From Alicyclobacillus acidocaldarius subsp. acidocaldarius Tc-4-1 (GTDB lineage: Bacteria > Bacillota > Bacilli > Alicyclobacillales > Alicyclobacillaceae): a stretch of 64,000 nt of DNA. Every line of letters begins with the position of its first letter. Position 1 is the stretch's first letter. Made by a program: the position numbers and the translations under genes. Location of the stretch: NCBI RefSeq assembly GCF_000219875.1, contig NC_017167.1, positions 2,071,572 to 2,135,571 on the forward strand. Direction: 5' to 3'. Below are positions 19,101 to 27,743 of this stretch, one piece after another. The notes under the pieces were generated by a model, which ran no database searches, had not been told where the DNA came from, and was given only the letters and a program-made list of their open reading frames with translations.

Positions 19101-19855
19101 GCCACGACCTTCTCCGGCGCCCGCATGCGCTCGAGCTCCCCCAGTCCTTTCCGCATGTGCTCGAACGCCTGTGCAATCTGGATGCGCGTCCAGCGGGCGA
19201 ACACCTCGCCGAATGGTCCCGCCCACAGCTGGTCCGCATCGTAGTGCCGGGCGATCTCGGCGAGCCATCCGCCGGGATCGACCTGGCTCAGCGCCACGCG
19301 GCACAGTTCGAGCACCGCGTTCACAGCCTGCTGCTGCCGGTAAAGCCGGAGGGCCGCGAGCGCGGTGCCGAGTTGCAGCCCGCGCTCAGGATGGCGCGCC
19401 CACTCGTCAAGCGCCGCTTGGGCCTCATCTCGAAGCAACACGGCGTCTTCCTCGCCCGACAGCACGCGGAAGCCTGGAACGAGCCCTGCCTCCACGGCGT
19501 GATTCCGCAAGAGAGCGAGGCAGAAGCTGTGAATCGTCGAGATCTGGGCGTCATTCGCGCGATGCGCCAGCCTGCGGAATCGGCGCGCCTTCGCGGATTC
19601 GCCCGCCTGCTCCGCCTCGGCGGCGCGTTCGGCCAGCCTACGCACGATGCGCGCGCGCATCTCTTCCGCCGCCGCCTCCGTGAACGTCATCACGAGCAGT
19701 TGATCCATCCGAAACGTCGGGTCCTCCTCCGCGAGGCTCGCGACGCGCTCCGCAAGCACCGCCGTCTTGCCCGATCCGGCCCCCGCCGACACCACGAGAT
19801 TCGTTCCCCGGGCCCGGATGGCTCGCGCTTGTTCCTTCGACCAATGCACGCTCAT
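16157..19855 (-). CDS. addA: ATP-dependent helicase/nuclease subunit A
   Basis: A 1232-residue UvrD-type helicase fused to a RecB-family nuclease. Walker A is SAGAGSGKT near residue 23. Walker B is VFVDEYQDTSPIQ. MTIHGSKGLEFPHVYV is a later helicase motif. The C-terminal nuclease shows GVAFHAFMQ, GVIDCLIRDARG and VIDYKTD with the catalytic Asp and Lys. With AddB it resects double-strand breaks and loads RecA. The ATG at 19855 overlaps the addB stop (TGATG), so translation is coupled. Length is normal. Confidence 0.96.
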   Translation of the reverse strand: MSVHWSKEQARAIRARGTNLVVSAGAGSGKTAVLAERVASLAEEDPTFRMDQLLVMTFTEAAAEEMRARIVRRLAERAAEAEQAGESAKARRFRRLAHRANDAQISTIHSFCLALLRNHAVEAGLVPGFRVLSGEEDAVLLRDEAQAALDEWARHPERGLQLGTALAALRLYRQQQAVNAVLELCRVALSQVDPGGWLAEIARHYDADQLWAGPFGEVFARWTRIQIAQAFEHMRKGLGELERMRAPEKVVAGALSILSQLKEALALLSTPGAPFDPNRLAPLVHWESARLSKEYESFKKWREKAKDAVKLVRKVLGRGRSALEADVRAMQPHIEVLTAVARDALDRAKSRRLEENRLSFSDLEHLTHELLTKDQGVRAALHARYRYVFVDEYQDTSPIQDAIVDAVATSGGLFLVGDVKQSIYGFRMAEPALFLARYRRYAAKDGGEAIDLSANYRSRSGIVRFVNYLFAQLFRADVAGFDYADGHEMKPEAAYPDDDSGPCPVRVKLFFSGDEERKEEADERERSEGKSEEEDEQAAREKLEVEALWVAQQIAQAMERHEKVYDRAANAYRPLRYQDVAILLRAGGEHLNTVVQVLASRGIPAVARSSSGFFRAMEIRWAMSLLAALDNPLDSLALATALKSPFVGLSDEDLAAARIARPSGPLWHAVRHAARESEGARDTLRRAVERMERWRALAHTLSPGDLLREIAREVEIDLYLRAMPRGRIRAANLEQLIRLAHTHAPHAGDLYRFLALVRGFEEADVDLGHAHGASADSVAVMTIHGSKGLEFPHVYVLCLGRQFPNNKRTLALHRRLGIGAMMCDVQTGVHWRTVPSIAVDQANLEASRAEEARVLYVALTRAKERLVLVGHAGKVAKLADVAESHDDEGRLTPEAFLKGNSYASWLLPALMRHPDGAWLRKEAGDARAGLLDANGVRFELEVEVDGRPQEPDSGEPRSSVLEGPIPPAEEVERELRRLWQGPAWRYRAVRITSEQQVSRVSLPSKLTATDIRRLFAERELRARGHHAGAVLEDPAFIRQNGASPRERGVAFHAFMQRAPIEPYANPGDVRRAAQALLEQGLLDERTASALDPDDVLAFFASPLGRRVLTAGEVYREQPFFYRLDVRVGATQSPVVVQGVIDCLIRDARGYAVIDYKTDQVRDASDLDRLVRAYEPQVATYAAAVREAVGAEPEVYLYFVHAREARATVPSPLGTRLEQWARRTASGFPLPPD

Positions 19856-22800
19856 CAGTTCGCATCCCCTCCGGCGATCACGTCGTCGAATTTCAGCTTC
19901 GGCACAGAGCGGTACAGGTCGAAGTGATCCGCGCGCTCGAAGTGGCACAAGGCGTTGTAGGGGCAATTCGTACAGCCGCTGTCCACGTGGCTCAGATGGT
20001 ACGGCGAAACGCGCACCTCACCCTCCGCTATGGCTTTGGCAGCTTCCTCGGCCCGCCGTTCAACGTGACGGAGCACCACCTGCCACTCGTCGTCGCGCCA
20101 GGCGGTCGCATCCGCCGCCCAGGCTCCGTCTGCGCGAAACTGCCTGCCGTACAACGCGGAACCTCGGCCAGGCGCGAGGTCCTCGTTCACGCGCAAAACC
20201 GCTGCCTCCTCCCGCAAGAAGAACCCCTTCGCCCGATACGCGCCGAGTTGCGCAGAGCCCTCGCGCTCTTCAGGCGGGACATCAAGGGCGTCCCGCTTCG
20301 CCACGAGCGGCATGTAAAACGCGCCATACAGTCTCACAGGCGCGCCTTCGACAGCCTCCGCCTCTCGCATGGCCATGGCTGCGTAGATCAGGAGTTGCAG
20401 CTGCAGCCCCTGATACACCTTGGACGGATGAAGCGCTGTCTCCGACGACTTGTAGTCGTACACGCATAGCGCCGCCTCGCCCGCCTGGAGCCGATCGACG
20501 CGGTCAATCCGTCCATCGAGCACCACGCGCGCCCCATTCCACTCGCCCACGTCGACATCGCGAAATTCTTTCTCGAGCCAGAGGGGACGCATTTGGCCCC
20601 GCGAGAGCTGCATCCAGATGGCCCGCACGACGAATTCGAAGTGGCGCCGCCGCTCCCCTACGTAGACGGCCACATCCGGCCGTTCGAGCGTAACTTGCAA
20701 CTTCGTCGCTTGCGCAGCCTGTTCCAGCGCCTGATGAGCTATCTCGAGAAGGGCAGCCTCCAACTCCGCGTGGCCAAGTTCGGAAAGGCGCGGGTAGTCC
20801 TCCGCCAATCGCTGCGTCGCCAGCTGAACCGCGGCGTGGATCCAGGTGCCGGCGCTCCGCTCCGCTTCCGGCTGAAGCGCGAGCGGCTCGAGCCGGAGCG
20901 CATACTGAGCGAAATGCCGATAGGAACACTTGGCGTACGTCTCCAGTCGACTCACGCTCACGCGGATGGGATCGCCGTACAGAGCCCGAATCCATGGGGG
21001 AGGCAATCGCCAGGGCCGCGGGCGATGGCAGAGCCCCGCGAGAACGCGCTGAAACCGGTCGACGTCAGTCGCGCCGGTCCACACGTGCGTCAGCACGTCT
21101 TGCACGACCGGGTCCTGCATCACCTGCTCGAACGGCGCCCCGGCATGCACCCGGCTCAGCGCATCGGCGAGAAGCCGCATCGCTTGTACCGGATGAACCG
21201 GAACCGCTCCTTCCCCGCACGCCGCGTCGACCGTCAGATGGCCGCGCTCGACGAGCGAGGCCAAGGTCGGCGTCAGGTGGCGCTCGATCCCGTCGTCGGT
21301 CGCCGCATACGTCACCACAAGCGCCTCGGACGCGCGCGTCATCACCCGGTACGGCAGGCACTCGAGGGCGCGCCGCTCATCCTCCGAAGTGCGCCCGAGG
21401 GGGCGGAGAAAGACCTCCGCAAAAGCGAGGCGTTCGTCATCGCGCAGGATGCCCCCTTCATCCGGGCGCGGGGGCAGCGAGGCGTCGTCCGCGGACACGA
21501 CGAACACCCGCGGGCGGGACCAGTTGTCGGCGCGCGCGAAATCGCACACGAACACCGCGTCTGCATCGCTCGGGATGCGCGTGAGGCGCAGACTGGCCAT
21601 GGACTCGAGGACGAGATCGGCCACCTCATAGGTCGGGAGCGCGACCTCGGGCTGGAGAGTGGCGAGATCGTCGAGGAGCGCCGTAATCCCGCTCCACGCC
21701 TGCTCGTGGATCACGCCAGCCATGGGGTCCTCCCCCACCTGGACCACGGATTGCGCGAGGGTGTCCTTGACGTGAAACGCCTCAAGCAACTCCCAGAGCG
21801 CTCGCGCCGCTTCCACAGGGCGAAGCACCGGCTCTGCAAAAACCTGGATGATAGGCCGGAGCGCGTCGGCCACGTGTCGCCTGATCTCATCGGCCTCCTC
21901 GTCGCAAAGACCGGATGCCGTGCGCGGGGCGCGAGCGGCAAAGTCCCATCGCTCTGGTGCCAGCCATGCCGAGAAGCCGCTGACGTCGTGCTCGCGGAGA
22001 TACAGATCGAACGCTTCCCGCCGCTTCACGGGCACGAGTGGGCAGCGGAGCAGTGCGGCGACGGCGTCGAGACTGAACCCGGTGCGCACCACGGCGATGG
22101 CGGCGCGCAGCAGTTGACCGACAGGGTGGTCCGCCAGGGTTGAGAACGAGTCGATGGCGACCGGAACCCCGCGCAGCTCCAGCTCGTCGGCGAGACGGCG
22201 CCCGATGCCGTCGAGCGTCGGGACGCACACCGCGATGTCCCGCGGTCTCACCCGCTCGTGCTGCACGAGGTGCGCAATCTCGTCCGCGACCGCACACAGT
22301 TCCTCCTCGCGATGGCCAAACGCGCTCACACGGATGCCCATCAAGGGCTGAACCGTCGGGTGCCCCGCGAGCGCCCGCTCGAGGTGAATGAGCGGCGATG
22401 TGCCGAACCGGCCCTCGGCGGCACCGAGGGGCATGCGGCAAAACACCTGTTCCAGCGAATCTCGCGCGAAATCGCGTGCGCACGCGAGGAGGTGGTACGC
22501 GGCGACGGCCTGCACTTCGCCGACGAATCGATCTTCGTGTTTGTCGAGCCAAACGGATAGATGCGGCCACGCGGGAAGCAACGACGCCTCCTCGCGAAGC
22601 GCCTCCCACCGCTCTCCCTCAAGGCCGGTGTCCTCCCAGGTGATGACCAGCCGCTTCACGCGCCGCGCAAGCGCTGAGATGAACTGCCGCTCTGCAGGCG
22701 AAAAGGCGTGAAAACCGTCGAGATACAGCGACGCACCTTCAAGCCACGAGACGTGTGGCACCGCGTAGACCGCATCGAGGAACAGGAGGGCCGGATCCAC

Positions 22801-23361
22801 GAAGCCCGCGGCTTCGGCGCGTTGTCGGTACCTCACGTACAGCTTCAGCACGTCGCCCAGCTTGCCGACGAGAGAGCGATGCACCGCCCTCTGCTCCTTC
22901 TCCACTTCATCGCAGCGAGCCGCGGACATCTCCAACAAGGCCGCGAGCTGTTCCGGGGACACCCCATGCGCGGTAAGCTCGTCGAATGCGGACAAAAGGT
23001 GATGATACAGGGACGAATTGCGCACGGCACGGCGCAGTGGGCCAAGTGAAGGCTCGAGTTCATCGTACGCCGCGCGCAAGAGAAGCTGCCGCCCCACTTG
23101 CGTCAGGCGTGGTCGCGCCATCCCGCCGTGCGCGCACACGCGGTCGGCAAGTCGTTTCATCGTCACGACTTCGACGCGAAAGGCCGCGCGAACGCGATCC
23201 ATCAGCAGCGTCTCGGCCGCAAACGCCGTCGACTCGGGCACCACCCAAAACACGGGCGGCCCAAATGGATGGGCTTCCGCGGCGCGGCGCATCTCCTCCG
23301 CCACACGGGACGATTTGCCACTCCCCGCAGCTCCAATCCACCACTCCACCCGGTTGCCCAT
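19855..23361 (-). CDS. addB: ATP-dependent nuclease subunit B
   Basis: A 1168-residue AddB. The N-terminal Walker A-like loop GAAGSGKSS is present. The C-terminal nuclease core includes VLDGRIDRVD and VYDYKSS. The iron-sulfur staple is complete: one Cys in TYAKCSYRHFAQY (about residue 810), then three in SGCTNCPYNALCHF near the end, as in B. subtilis AddB. It reads the 5' strand and recognises Chi in the AddAB complex. ATG start; divergent from the NiaP-like transporter. Confidence 0.95.
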   Translation of the reverse strand: MGNRVEWWIGAAGSGKSSRVAEEMRRAAEAHPFGPPVFWVVPESTAFAAETLLMDRVRAAFRVEVVTMKRLADRVCAHGGMARPRLTQVGRQLLLRAAYDELEPSLGPLRRAVRNSSLYHHLLSAFDELTAHGVSPEQLAALLEMSAARCDEVEKEQRAVHRSLVGKLGDVLKLYVRYRQRAEAAGFVDPALLFLDAVYAVPHVSWLEGASLYLDGFHAFSPAERQFISALARRVKRLVITWEDTGLEGERWEALREEASLLPAWPHLSVWLDKHEDRFVGEVQAVAAYHLLACARDFARDSLEQVFCRMPLGAAEGRFGTSPLIHLERALAGHPTVQPLMGIRVSAFGHREEELCAVADEIAHLVQHERVRPRDIAVCVPTLDGIGRRLADELELRGVPVAIDSFSTLADHPVGQLLRAAIAVVRTGFSLDAVAALLRCPLVPVKRREAFDLYLREHDVSGFSAWLAPERWDFAARAPRTASGLCDEEADEIRRHVADALRPIIQVFAEPVLRPVEAARALWELLEAFHVKDTLAQSVVQVGEDPMAGVIHEQAWSGITALLDDLATLQPEVALPTYEVADLVLESMASLRLTRIPSDADAVFVCDFARADNWSRPRVFVVSADDASLPPRPDEGGILRDDERLAFAEVFLRPLGRTSEDERRALECLPYRVMTRASEALVVTYAATDDGIERHLTPTLASLVERGHLTVDAACGEGAVPVHPVQAMRLLADALSRVHAGAPFEQVMQDPVVQDVLTHVWTGATDVDRFQRVLAGLCHRPRPWRLPPPWIRALYGDPIRVSVSRLETYAKCSYRHFAQYALRLEPLALQPEAERSAGTWIHAAVQLATQRLAEDYPRLSELGHAELEAALLEIAHQALEQAAQATKLQVTLERPDVAVYVGERRRHFEFVVRAIWMQLSRGQMRPLWLEKEFRDVDVGEWNGARVVLDGRIDRVDRLQAGEAALCVYDYKSSETALHPSKVYQGLQLQLLIYAAMAMREAEAVEGAPVRLYGAFYMPLVAKRDALDVPPEEREGSAQLGAYRAKGFFLREEAAVLRVNEDLAPGRGSALYGRQFRADGAWAADATAWRDDEWQVVLRHVERRAEEAAKAIAEGEVRVSPYHLSHVDSGCTNCPYNALCHFERADHFDLYRSVPKLKFDDVIAGGDAN

Positions 23362-23477
23362 GGGCTTTCATCCCTTCCGTCGTTCTTGAGCCGACATCGA
23401 CGCCGGCTTGGGCGGCTGTCACCGTTCGCACATGCGGCACATATACCGTGGGTAAACGCACATGTGAGGTGAGCGCA

Positions 23478-24692
23478 GTGGTCGATCCCGTGTCTATCCC
23501 GGTCAAGCGCGTATCCGCGGCTCGAATCCTTGTCTCTTCCGGCCTTGGCCTCCTGTTTGATGCGTTTGACGTGGGCATTCTGTCGTACGTCCTTGTGGTC
23601 CTTGCCAAACAGTGGCACCTGACGCACACGGTGACCGGCCTCGTCGGAAGCGTGAGTTCCCTCGGCATGGCCGTGGGCTCTGCCCTCGCGGGCCTTTGCG
23701 CCGATCGATTCGGCAGGCGTTCGCTGTTTATGGTGACCATCCTGATTTACAGCCTCGCGACGGGCCTTTCCGCGTTCGCGGCTGGTATCGGCATCTTCTT
23801 CGTGCTGCGCTTTTTCGTCGGCCTCGGGCTTGGGGGCGAGTTGCCTGTGGCGACGACGTACGTGCTCGAATCCTCGCCAGACGAGGTTCGCGCGCGCCGC
23901 GTGGTGTTCCTGGAATCGTTCTGGGCCGTGGGATCCCTCGCCGCCGCGCTCGTATCGTACTTCGTCATCCCCTCCGCCGGCTGGCGCGTGGTCTTCCTCA
24001 TCGGTGCCATCCCAGCCTTGTACACCCTCGTGCTGCGATTTGCGCTGCCAGAGGCCGCGCGCTACGCTCGGCTCCAGCGCCGAAGCACGTTTGGCGAGTC
24101 CGTGCGCAATATCTGGTCGCGAAAGCTGGGCCGCCGATCGCTCGTGGCATCCGTCGTCTGGTTCGTGATGAACTATAGTTACTATGGCATGTTTCTCTGG
24201 CTTCCGTCTGTCTTGTACGACAAAGGATACTCGCTGGTACACAGCCTGGGCTACTCGCTCATCATGACACTCGCTCAAATTCCAGGATACATGACGGCCG
24301 CGTGGCTTGTCGAACGTTGGGGCCGCAAGCGCACGCTGGTTACCGCGATGATCTTGACGGCGCTATCCGCGCTCGCGTTCGGGTTTGCCTGGAACACGGC
24401 ATCGCTCATCGTGTTTGGGCTTTTGCTTTCGTTCTTCACACTCGCGGCCTTCGCGGCAACGTACGCATTCACCGTGGAGCAGTTCCCGACGATGTTTCGG
24501 GCGACTGGCATGGGATGGGCGGCCGGATTTGGCCGCTTCGGCAGCGCCATCGCCCCGTTTGCCACGGGCTGGCTGTTTGGAGCGCACCTCGGGTACGAGT
24601 GGGTGTTCGGCGTCTTCTTCGCCGTGTTGTTCGTGGGGTTCGTCATTGTGACGGCGCTTGGAAAGGAGACCAAGGGGATCGCACTGGAGTAA
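23478..24692 (+). CDS. MFS transporter, NiaP/YceI-like
   Basis: A 404-residue, 12-span permease. The first span ILVSSGLGLLFDAFDVGILSY with DAFDVG closely resembles B. subtilis YceI (NiaP, niacin uptake) and the wider aromatic-acid/sialate symporter branch. LCADRFGRRSLF is the loop 2-3 signature and VERWGRKRT its repeat. The GTG at 23478 follows GAGGTG; a longer in-frame reading upstream is antisense to addB. Niacin is a guess, and no NiaR site was identified. Confidence 0.82.
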   Translation: MVDPVSIPVKRVSAARILVSSGLGLLFDAFDVGILSYVLVVLAKQWHLTHTVTGLVGSVSSLGMAVGSALAGLCADRFGRRSLFMVTILIYSLATGLSAFAAGIGIFFVLRFFVGLGLGGELPVATTYVLESSPDEVRARRVVFLESFWAVGSLAAALVSYFVIPSAGWRVVFLIGAIPALYTLVLRFALPEAARYARLQRRSTFGESVRNIWSRKLGRRSLVASVVWFVMNYSYYGMFLWLPSVLYDKGYSLVHSLGYSLIMTLAQIPGYMTAAWLVERWGRKRTLVTAMILTALSALAFGFAWNTASLIVFGLLLSFFTLAAFAATYAFTVEQFPTMFRATGMGWAAGFGRFGSAIAPFATGWLFGAHLGYEWVFGVFFAVLFVGFVIVTALGKETKGIALE

Positions 24693-24720
24693 ACCGTTCG
24701 AGGGCCCTATACGACGTGTG

Positions 24721-24756
24721 GCCGCCGATCGTCGGACATAGACGAACGGCGGCTTT
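24721..24756 (+). terminator. Terminator after the NiaP-like transporter
   Basis: The stem GCCGCCG/CGGCGGC continues, past one A-A mismatch, into TCGTC/GACGA around a 7-base loop, and is followed by TTT. It starts 28 bases after the stop codon and sits between two convergent genes. Confidence 0.75.
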
Positions 24757-24793
24757 CCATGGTCCTCGTCCTCGAACAACACGAGCATGGTGA

Positions 24794-25780
24794 TCAAGCC
24801 GTCTTTCGGCGCAGCACCCATTCGCAGTAGTCGCGCAACACGGCCTCCATGCCCGCCATCGTCGTCTGCTGATTGATGAGCGTCCGCACCTCCGCGGCGC
24901 CGGGCAGGCCCTTCACGTACCAGGCCGCGTGCTTGCGCATCTCCCGCACGCCGATGTCCTCGCCCTTGAACTCCACCAGCATGCGCATGTGTCGCAACGT
25001 CACCTCGAGCCGCTCCTCGACCGACGGCGCAGGCAGGAGTTCGCCGGTGTCCAGATAATGCGCGATTTCGCGAAAGATCCACGGATTCCCAAGCGCCGCC
25101 CGGCCGACCATGACTGCGTCACACCCGGTTTCCTCCATGAGCCGCTTGGCGGATATTGGATCGACCACGTCCCCATTGCCAATGACGGGAATGCGCACGG
25201 CCTCCTTCACCCGGCGGATGATATCCCAATCGGCCTTCCCGCTGTACATCTGCTTCGCCGTCCGCCCGTGAACCGCCACCGCCTGCGCCCCCGCCTCTTG
25301 GACCGCAAGCGCCACCTCGACCGCGTTGACGTGATCGTCGTCCCAGCCTTTTCGGAACTTCACGGTCACCGGCTTGTTCACGCGGCTCACGACCGCCCGC
25401 ACGATCTTCGCCGCGTAATTGGGATCCCGCGCGAGCGCCGCGCCGCTTCCGGTCTTGCAGATTTTCAACACGGGACAACCCATGTTGATGTCGATGAGAT
25501 CCGCGTTGGTCTCACCCACCATCTCCGCGGCCTGTTCCATGGAGGCGAGATCATACCCGACGAGCTGGAGGCTCACGGGATGCTCGTCCGGCAAAATGGT
25601 CGTCATCTTTTTCGACTTCTCGTTTCCGCTCACAAGCCCTTTGTCACTGACCATCTCCGCGCAGACCATGCCCGCGCCGAGCTCCTTCGCGAGCCGGCGA
25701 AACGGGGGATTGCACACGCCAGCCATCGGCGCGAGGATGACCGGGTTGTCGAGCGTCACGCCAGCGATGGTGACCTTCAC
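24794..25780 (-). CDS. dusB: tRNA-dihydrouridine synthase, DusB type
   Basis: A 328-residue FMN enzyme that reduces uridines in the tRNA D-loop or variable region. The N-terminal phrase LDNPVILAPMAGVCNPPFRRL, the catalytic Cys in DINMGCPVLKICKTGSGAAL, and PVTVKFRKGWD and VHGRTAKQMYSGKADW are all typical. I use the GTG at 25780 (VKVTIAGV) after AAGGAGAGG; the ATG 33 bases upstream would lie almost at the transcription start. The IS lies 40 bases upstream of its promoter. Confidence 0.94.
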   Translation of the reverse strand: MKVTIAGVTLDNPVILAPMAGVCNPPFRRLAKELGAGMVCAEMVSDKGLVSGNEKSKKMTTILPDEHPVSLQLVGYDLASMEQAAEMVGETNADLIDINMGCPVLKICKTGSGAALARDPNYAAKIVRAVVSRVNKPVTVKFRKGWDDDHVNAVEVALAVQEAGAQAVAVHGRTAKQMYSGKADWDIIRRVKEAVRIPVIGNGDVVDPISAKRLMEETGCDAVMVGRAALGNPWIFREIAHYLDTGELLPAPSVEERLEVTLRHMRMLVEFKGEDIGVREMRKHAAWYVKGLPGAAEVRTLINQQTTMAGMEAVLRDYCEWVLRRKTA

Positions 25781-25820
25781 ACGAACCTCTCCTTCGACCG
25801 TTCCGGATTGCATGTCCGAT

Positions 25821-25850
25821 ATTATAAAGCGAGCCGCGGCTGGGGTTCAA
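25821..25850 (-). promoter_or_regulatory. Sigma-A promoter for dusB
   Basis: Minus strand TTGAAC (25850-25845), an 18-base spacer and a perfect TATAAT (25826-25821). The placement supports the GTG start at 25780, leaving about 35 leader bases. Confidence 0.8.
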
Positions 25851-25913
25851 CCGCGGTAACCCGCCAGTCCGTGTCAAGTTGTCGTAGGGGAGGACCTCAC
25901 CGCTTAGGTTGAG

Positions 25914-27351
25914 TCAGGCAACCGTGGCTGAAACTCTGGCGAGCTCACGAAGCACGTACTTCACCCATGGTCGGTCCGCATGCGGACCGACCAATGCTGG
26001 CATGTGTTTTTCCAGCCAAGTCGCCGCTTCTTCGACCCGTCTCGCGATTTCCGCCTCGTTCACTGGCTTTGTCTTCACCGGCACTTCCGCCTGCATTTCC
26101 GAACGAGAAGGCGTGTTGGCCCGCAGAGGCTCGTGATTGGCGCGCGTTGCAATCAGCCGCACTAACGCATCCGCCCTGGCTTGCTCCAACGTGCCCCATG
26201 GCGCTTCATCCGTCGCGCCACGTGGTGGAACACCTGGCCCTCAATTGCACCCAGACTCACCACATCATCATCGCCCACAATGCCTTGCCAATTCTTCTCC
26301 ATGTATGATTTCAGCTTCGAGATACGCTGCTTCTTCGCCCCTTCGCTTTGCTTCTCCATCTTCGTCAGCACCTTTTCTACCCGCGACCACTCCTCGGTTC
26401 TCACCGCATCCCATACCTTCCGGTAGGCCTGCGTCTCCCGTCCCAAGGCCGCAACCATCGCCTGCCGCAGGTGAAAGGGATCCAATCGATATCGAGCCCC
26501 AGGGAGCATTCCGACGCCCTTCTTCGCCCATTCCGCCCGTCCGCGCCGAGCCAACATCGTTTCACGCTGGCCCAATCCCACACGCGCCCAAAAGAGGACA
26601 CCGCTTCCTCCCAGAAGCGTTCAGCTTCCTCAGTCCCCGCGACCACCTGTCGATTCATCAGGGCGCGCCGTTCCCGCCCTTGTTCCTGCTTGCCTTCATA
26701 CGCCACGGCCACCTTCAATTCGAAGTGTGACTGGCCATCTTCCTCCCTGCGCCCTCGGACATACACGCCATCCGCTTCCACGAAGAGTGTCTCGGCTTTG
26801 CGTCTCCCTCCCGGAGCGTCTCCTTGTTCGAACACCTTCTCCCGCTCCAGCTCCGCTCGGACGCGCTTCTCCCCTCCGAGCCTTTGCACTTCTTGCCAAA
26901 TCGCCATCGCGCTGATGTCCGGCACCCAAGTCTGTAGAATCTCTGCCGCGCGCCGGTACGACACATCTAAAGCCAACGCCACAGCTTGGTCTCTTAACTT
27001 CCCGCTCAATCGACGACGGGGTTCGAACCCTGCTACCTCATCCAACAGGAAGCGACGTTCGCCCGTCTTTCGATTGCGGTAGTAACGCCGACGATACGTG
27101 ATCTCTCCCAGGGTGGACACGACCGTCCGTGGTTTACGCTGAATAAGTTCCCACTCATTTCGGTCACGCTCCGCCGCCAGCTTCTCGTCCCACGCTTCGA
27201 GCAAGCGCGGAACCATTTCCCTCATGAATTCGCCGAAGGACCTCATGAGCCTCTCTTCAAGAATCGCGAAGTCGCACGGATGCTCAGACAACCACAACAG
27301 ATTCATCCACAGCGGCAGGAAACCCGCCGCGCCATCACGAATATCCAACAT
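25914..27351 (-). pseudogene. ISLre2-type (UPF0236) transposase, frame broken twice
   Basis: Three consecutive minus-strand frames make up one protein: 27351-26537 (DIRDGAAGFLPLW, LGEITYRRRYYRNRKTGERR, LFVEADGVYVRGRREEDG), 26537-26175 (AEWAKKGVGMLPGARYRLDP, GAIEGQVFHHVARRMKRHGA) and 26175-25914 (ADALVRLIATRAN). Each junction needs one added G in a G3 run (CCC at 26536-26538 and 26174-26176 on plus), giving LGADGAEWAKKG and WSKPGADALVRL. The restored product is 479 residues, normal for ISLre2. ATG 27351 follows AAGAGGTG. Confidence 0.8.
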
Positions 27352-27352
27352 G

Positions 27353-27415
27353 AGAGACCTCACCTCTTCATCCGCGCTCCGAACGCGGGTTGTTTTTGTG
27401 CTCAGTGAGGTCTCT
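27353..27415 (-). promoter_or_regulatory. 11-bp inverted repeat that can bury the transposase ribosome site
   Basis: AGAGACCTCAC (27353-27363) and GTGAGGTCTCT (27405-27415) are exact complements. In a transcript entering from outside, they would pair the element's end with the ribosome site and first codons of the transposase. A smaller CCGCG/CGCGG stem lies inside. This resembles the shield described for IS10 and IS50. Confidence 0.55.
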
Positions 27416-27471
27416 TCTCTTTGTCCCCGGAAAATCCTCCCGAGAACACCCCCTACTCAAACTTTATACGC

Positions 27472-27693
27472 TCAACCCGCCATGCGAGCCGTCAGGACGA
27501 GATCGAAGAGCCACCAGATGCCGACCGCAAAGAGAAGGATATGGCCAATGACAGTGGACGCCACGAGTCCGCCGACCACGGTGCACGCGGCCATCAGGAG
27601 CCCTGTGCCGACGTGGCCAAGGTACACGCGATGCACGCCGAGGTACCCGAGAAAGAACCACAGTACGTACGCGAGCGCGACACTTCTGCGCAT
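27472..27693 (-). CDS. TM2 domain-containing membrane protein
   Basis: A 73-residue protein with two predicted spans joined as in the TM2 (Pfam) family. ALAYVLWFFLGYLGVHRVYL carries the typical FLGxxGxHRFYLG pattern, followed by HVGTGLLM and a C-terminal IWWLFDLVL. The function of the family is unknown. GGGGGG lies six bases before the ATG. It follows the carboxypeptidase gene by 50 bases on the same strand. Confidence 0.88.
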   Translation of the reverse strand: MRRSVALAYVLWFFLGYLGVHRVYLGHVGTGLLMAACTVVGGLVASTVIGHILLFAVGIWWLFDLVLTARMAG

Positions 27694-27743
27694 GCCGTAC
27701 CCCCCATAACCCGACGTAGTAAAGGTTATGAGGAGCCCGCTTG

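Larger units (their letters stand above)
25891..27415 (-). mobile_element. ISLre2-family insertion sequence, about 1.5 kb
   Basis: A single-gene element between dusB and the TM2 gene. Its near-terminal inverted repeats share GACCTCAC (25893-25900, and complementary at 27405-27412), and the right copy is part of an 11-bp inverted repeat around the transposase start. The size and single UPF0236-type transposase fit ISLre2. I could not find a clear target-site duplication, so the ends are good only to about 15 bases. Its transposase frame is broken twice, so as read it is inactive on its own. Confidence 0.75.

Noticed and set aside
26401-27363. Treating the longest transposase fragment as a complete gene
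   Set aside because: It ends in unrelated sequence after the frameshift; the family C-terminus is found in the other two frames.
25850-27470. Target-site duplication of the IS
   Set aside because: I compared bases flanking both ends at several offsets and found no convincing direct repeat.
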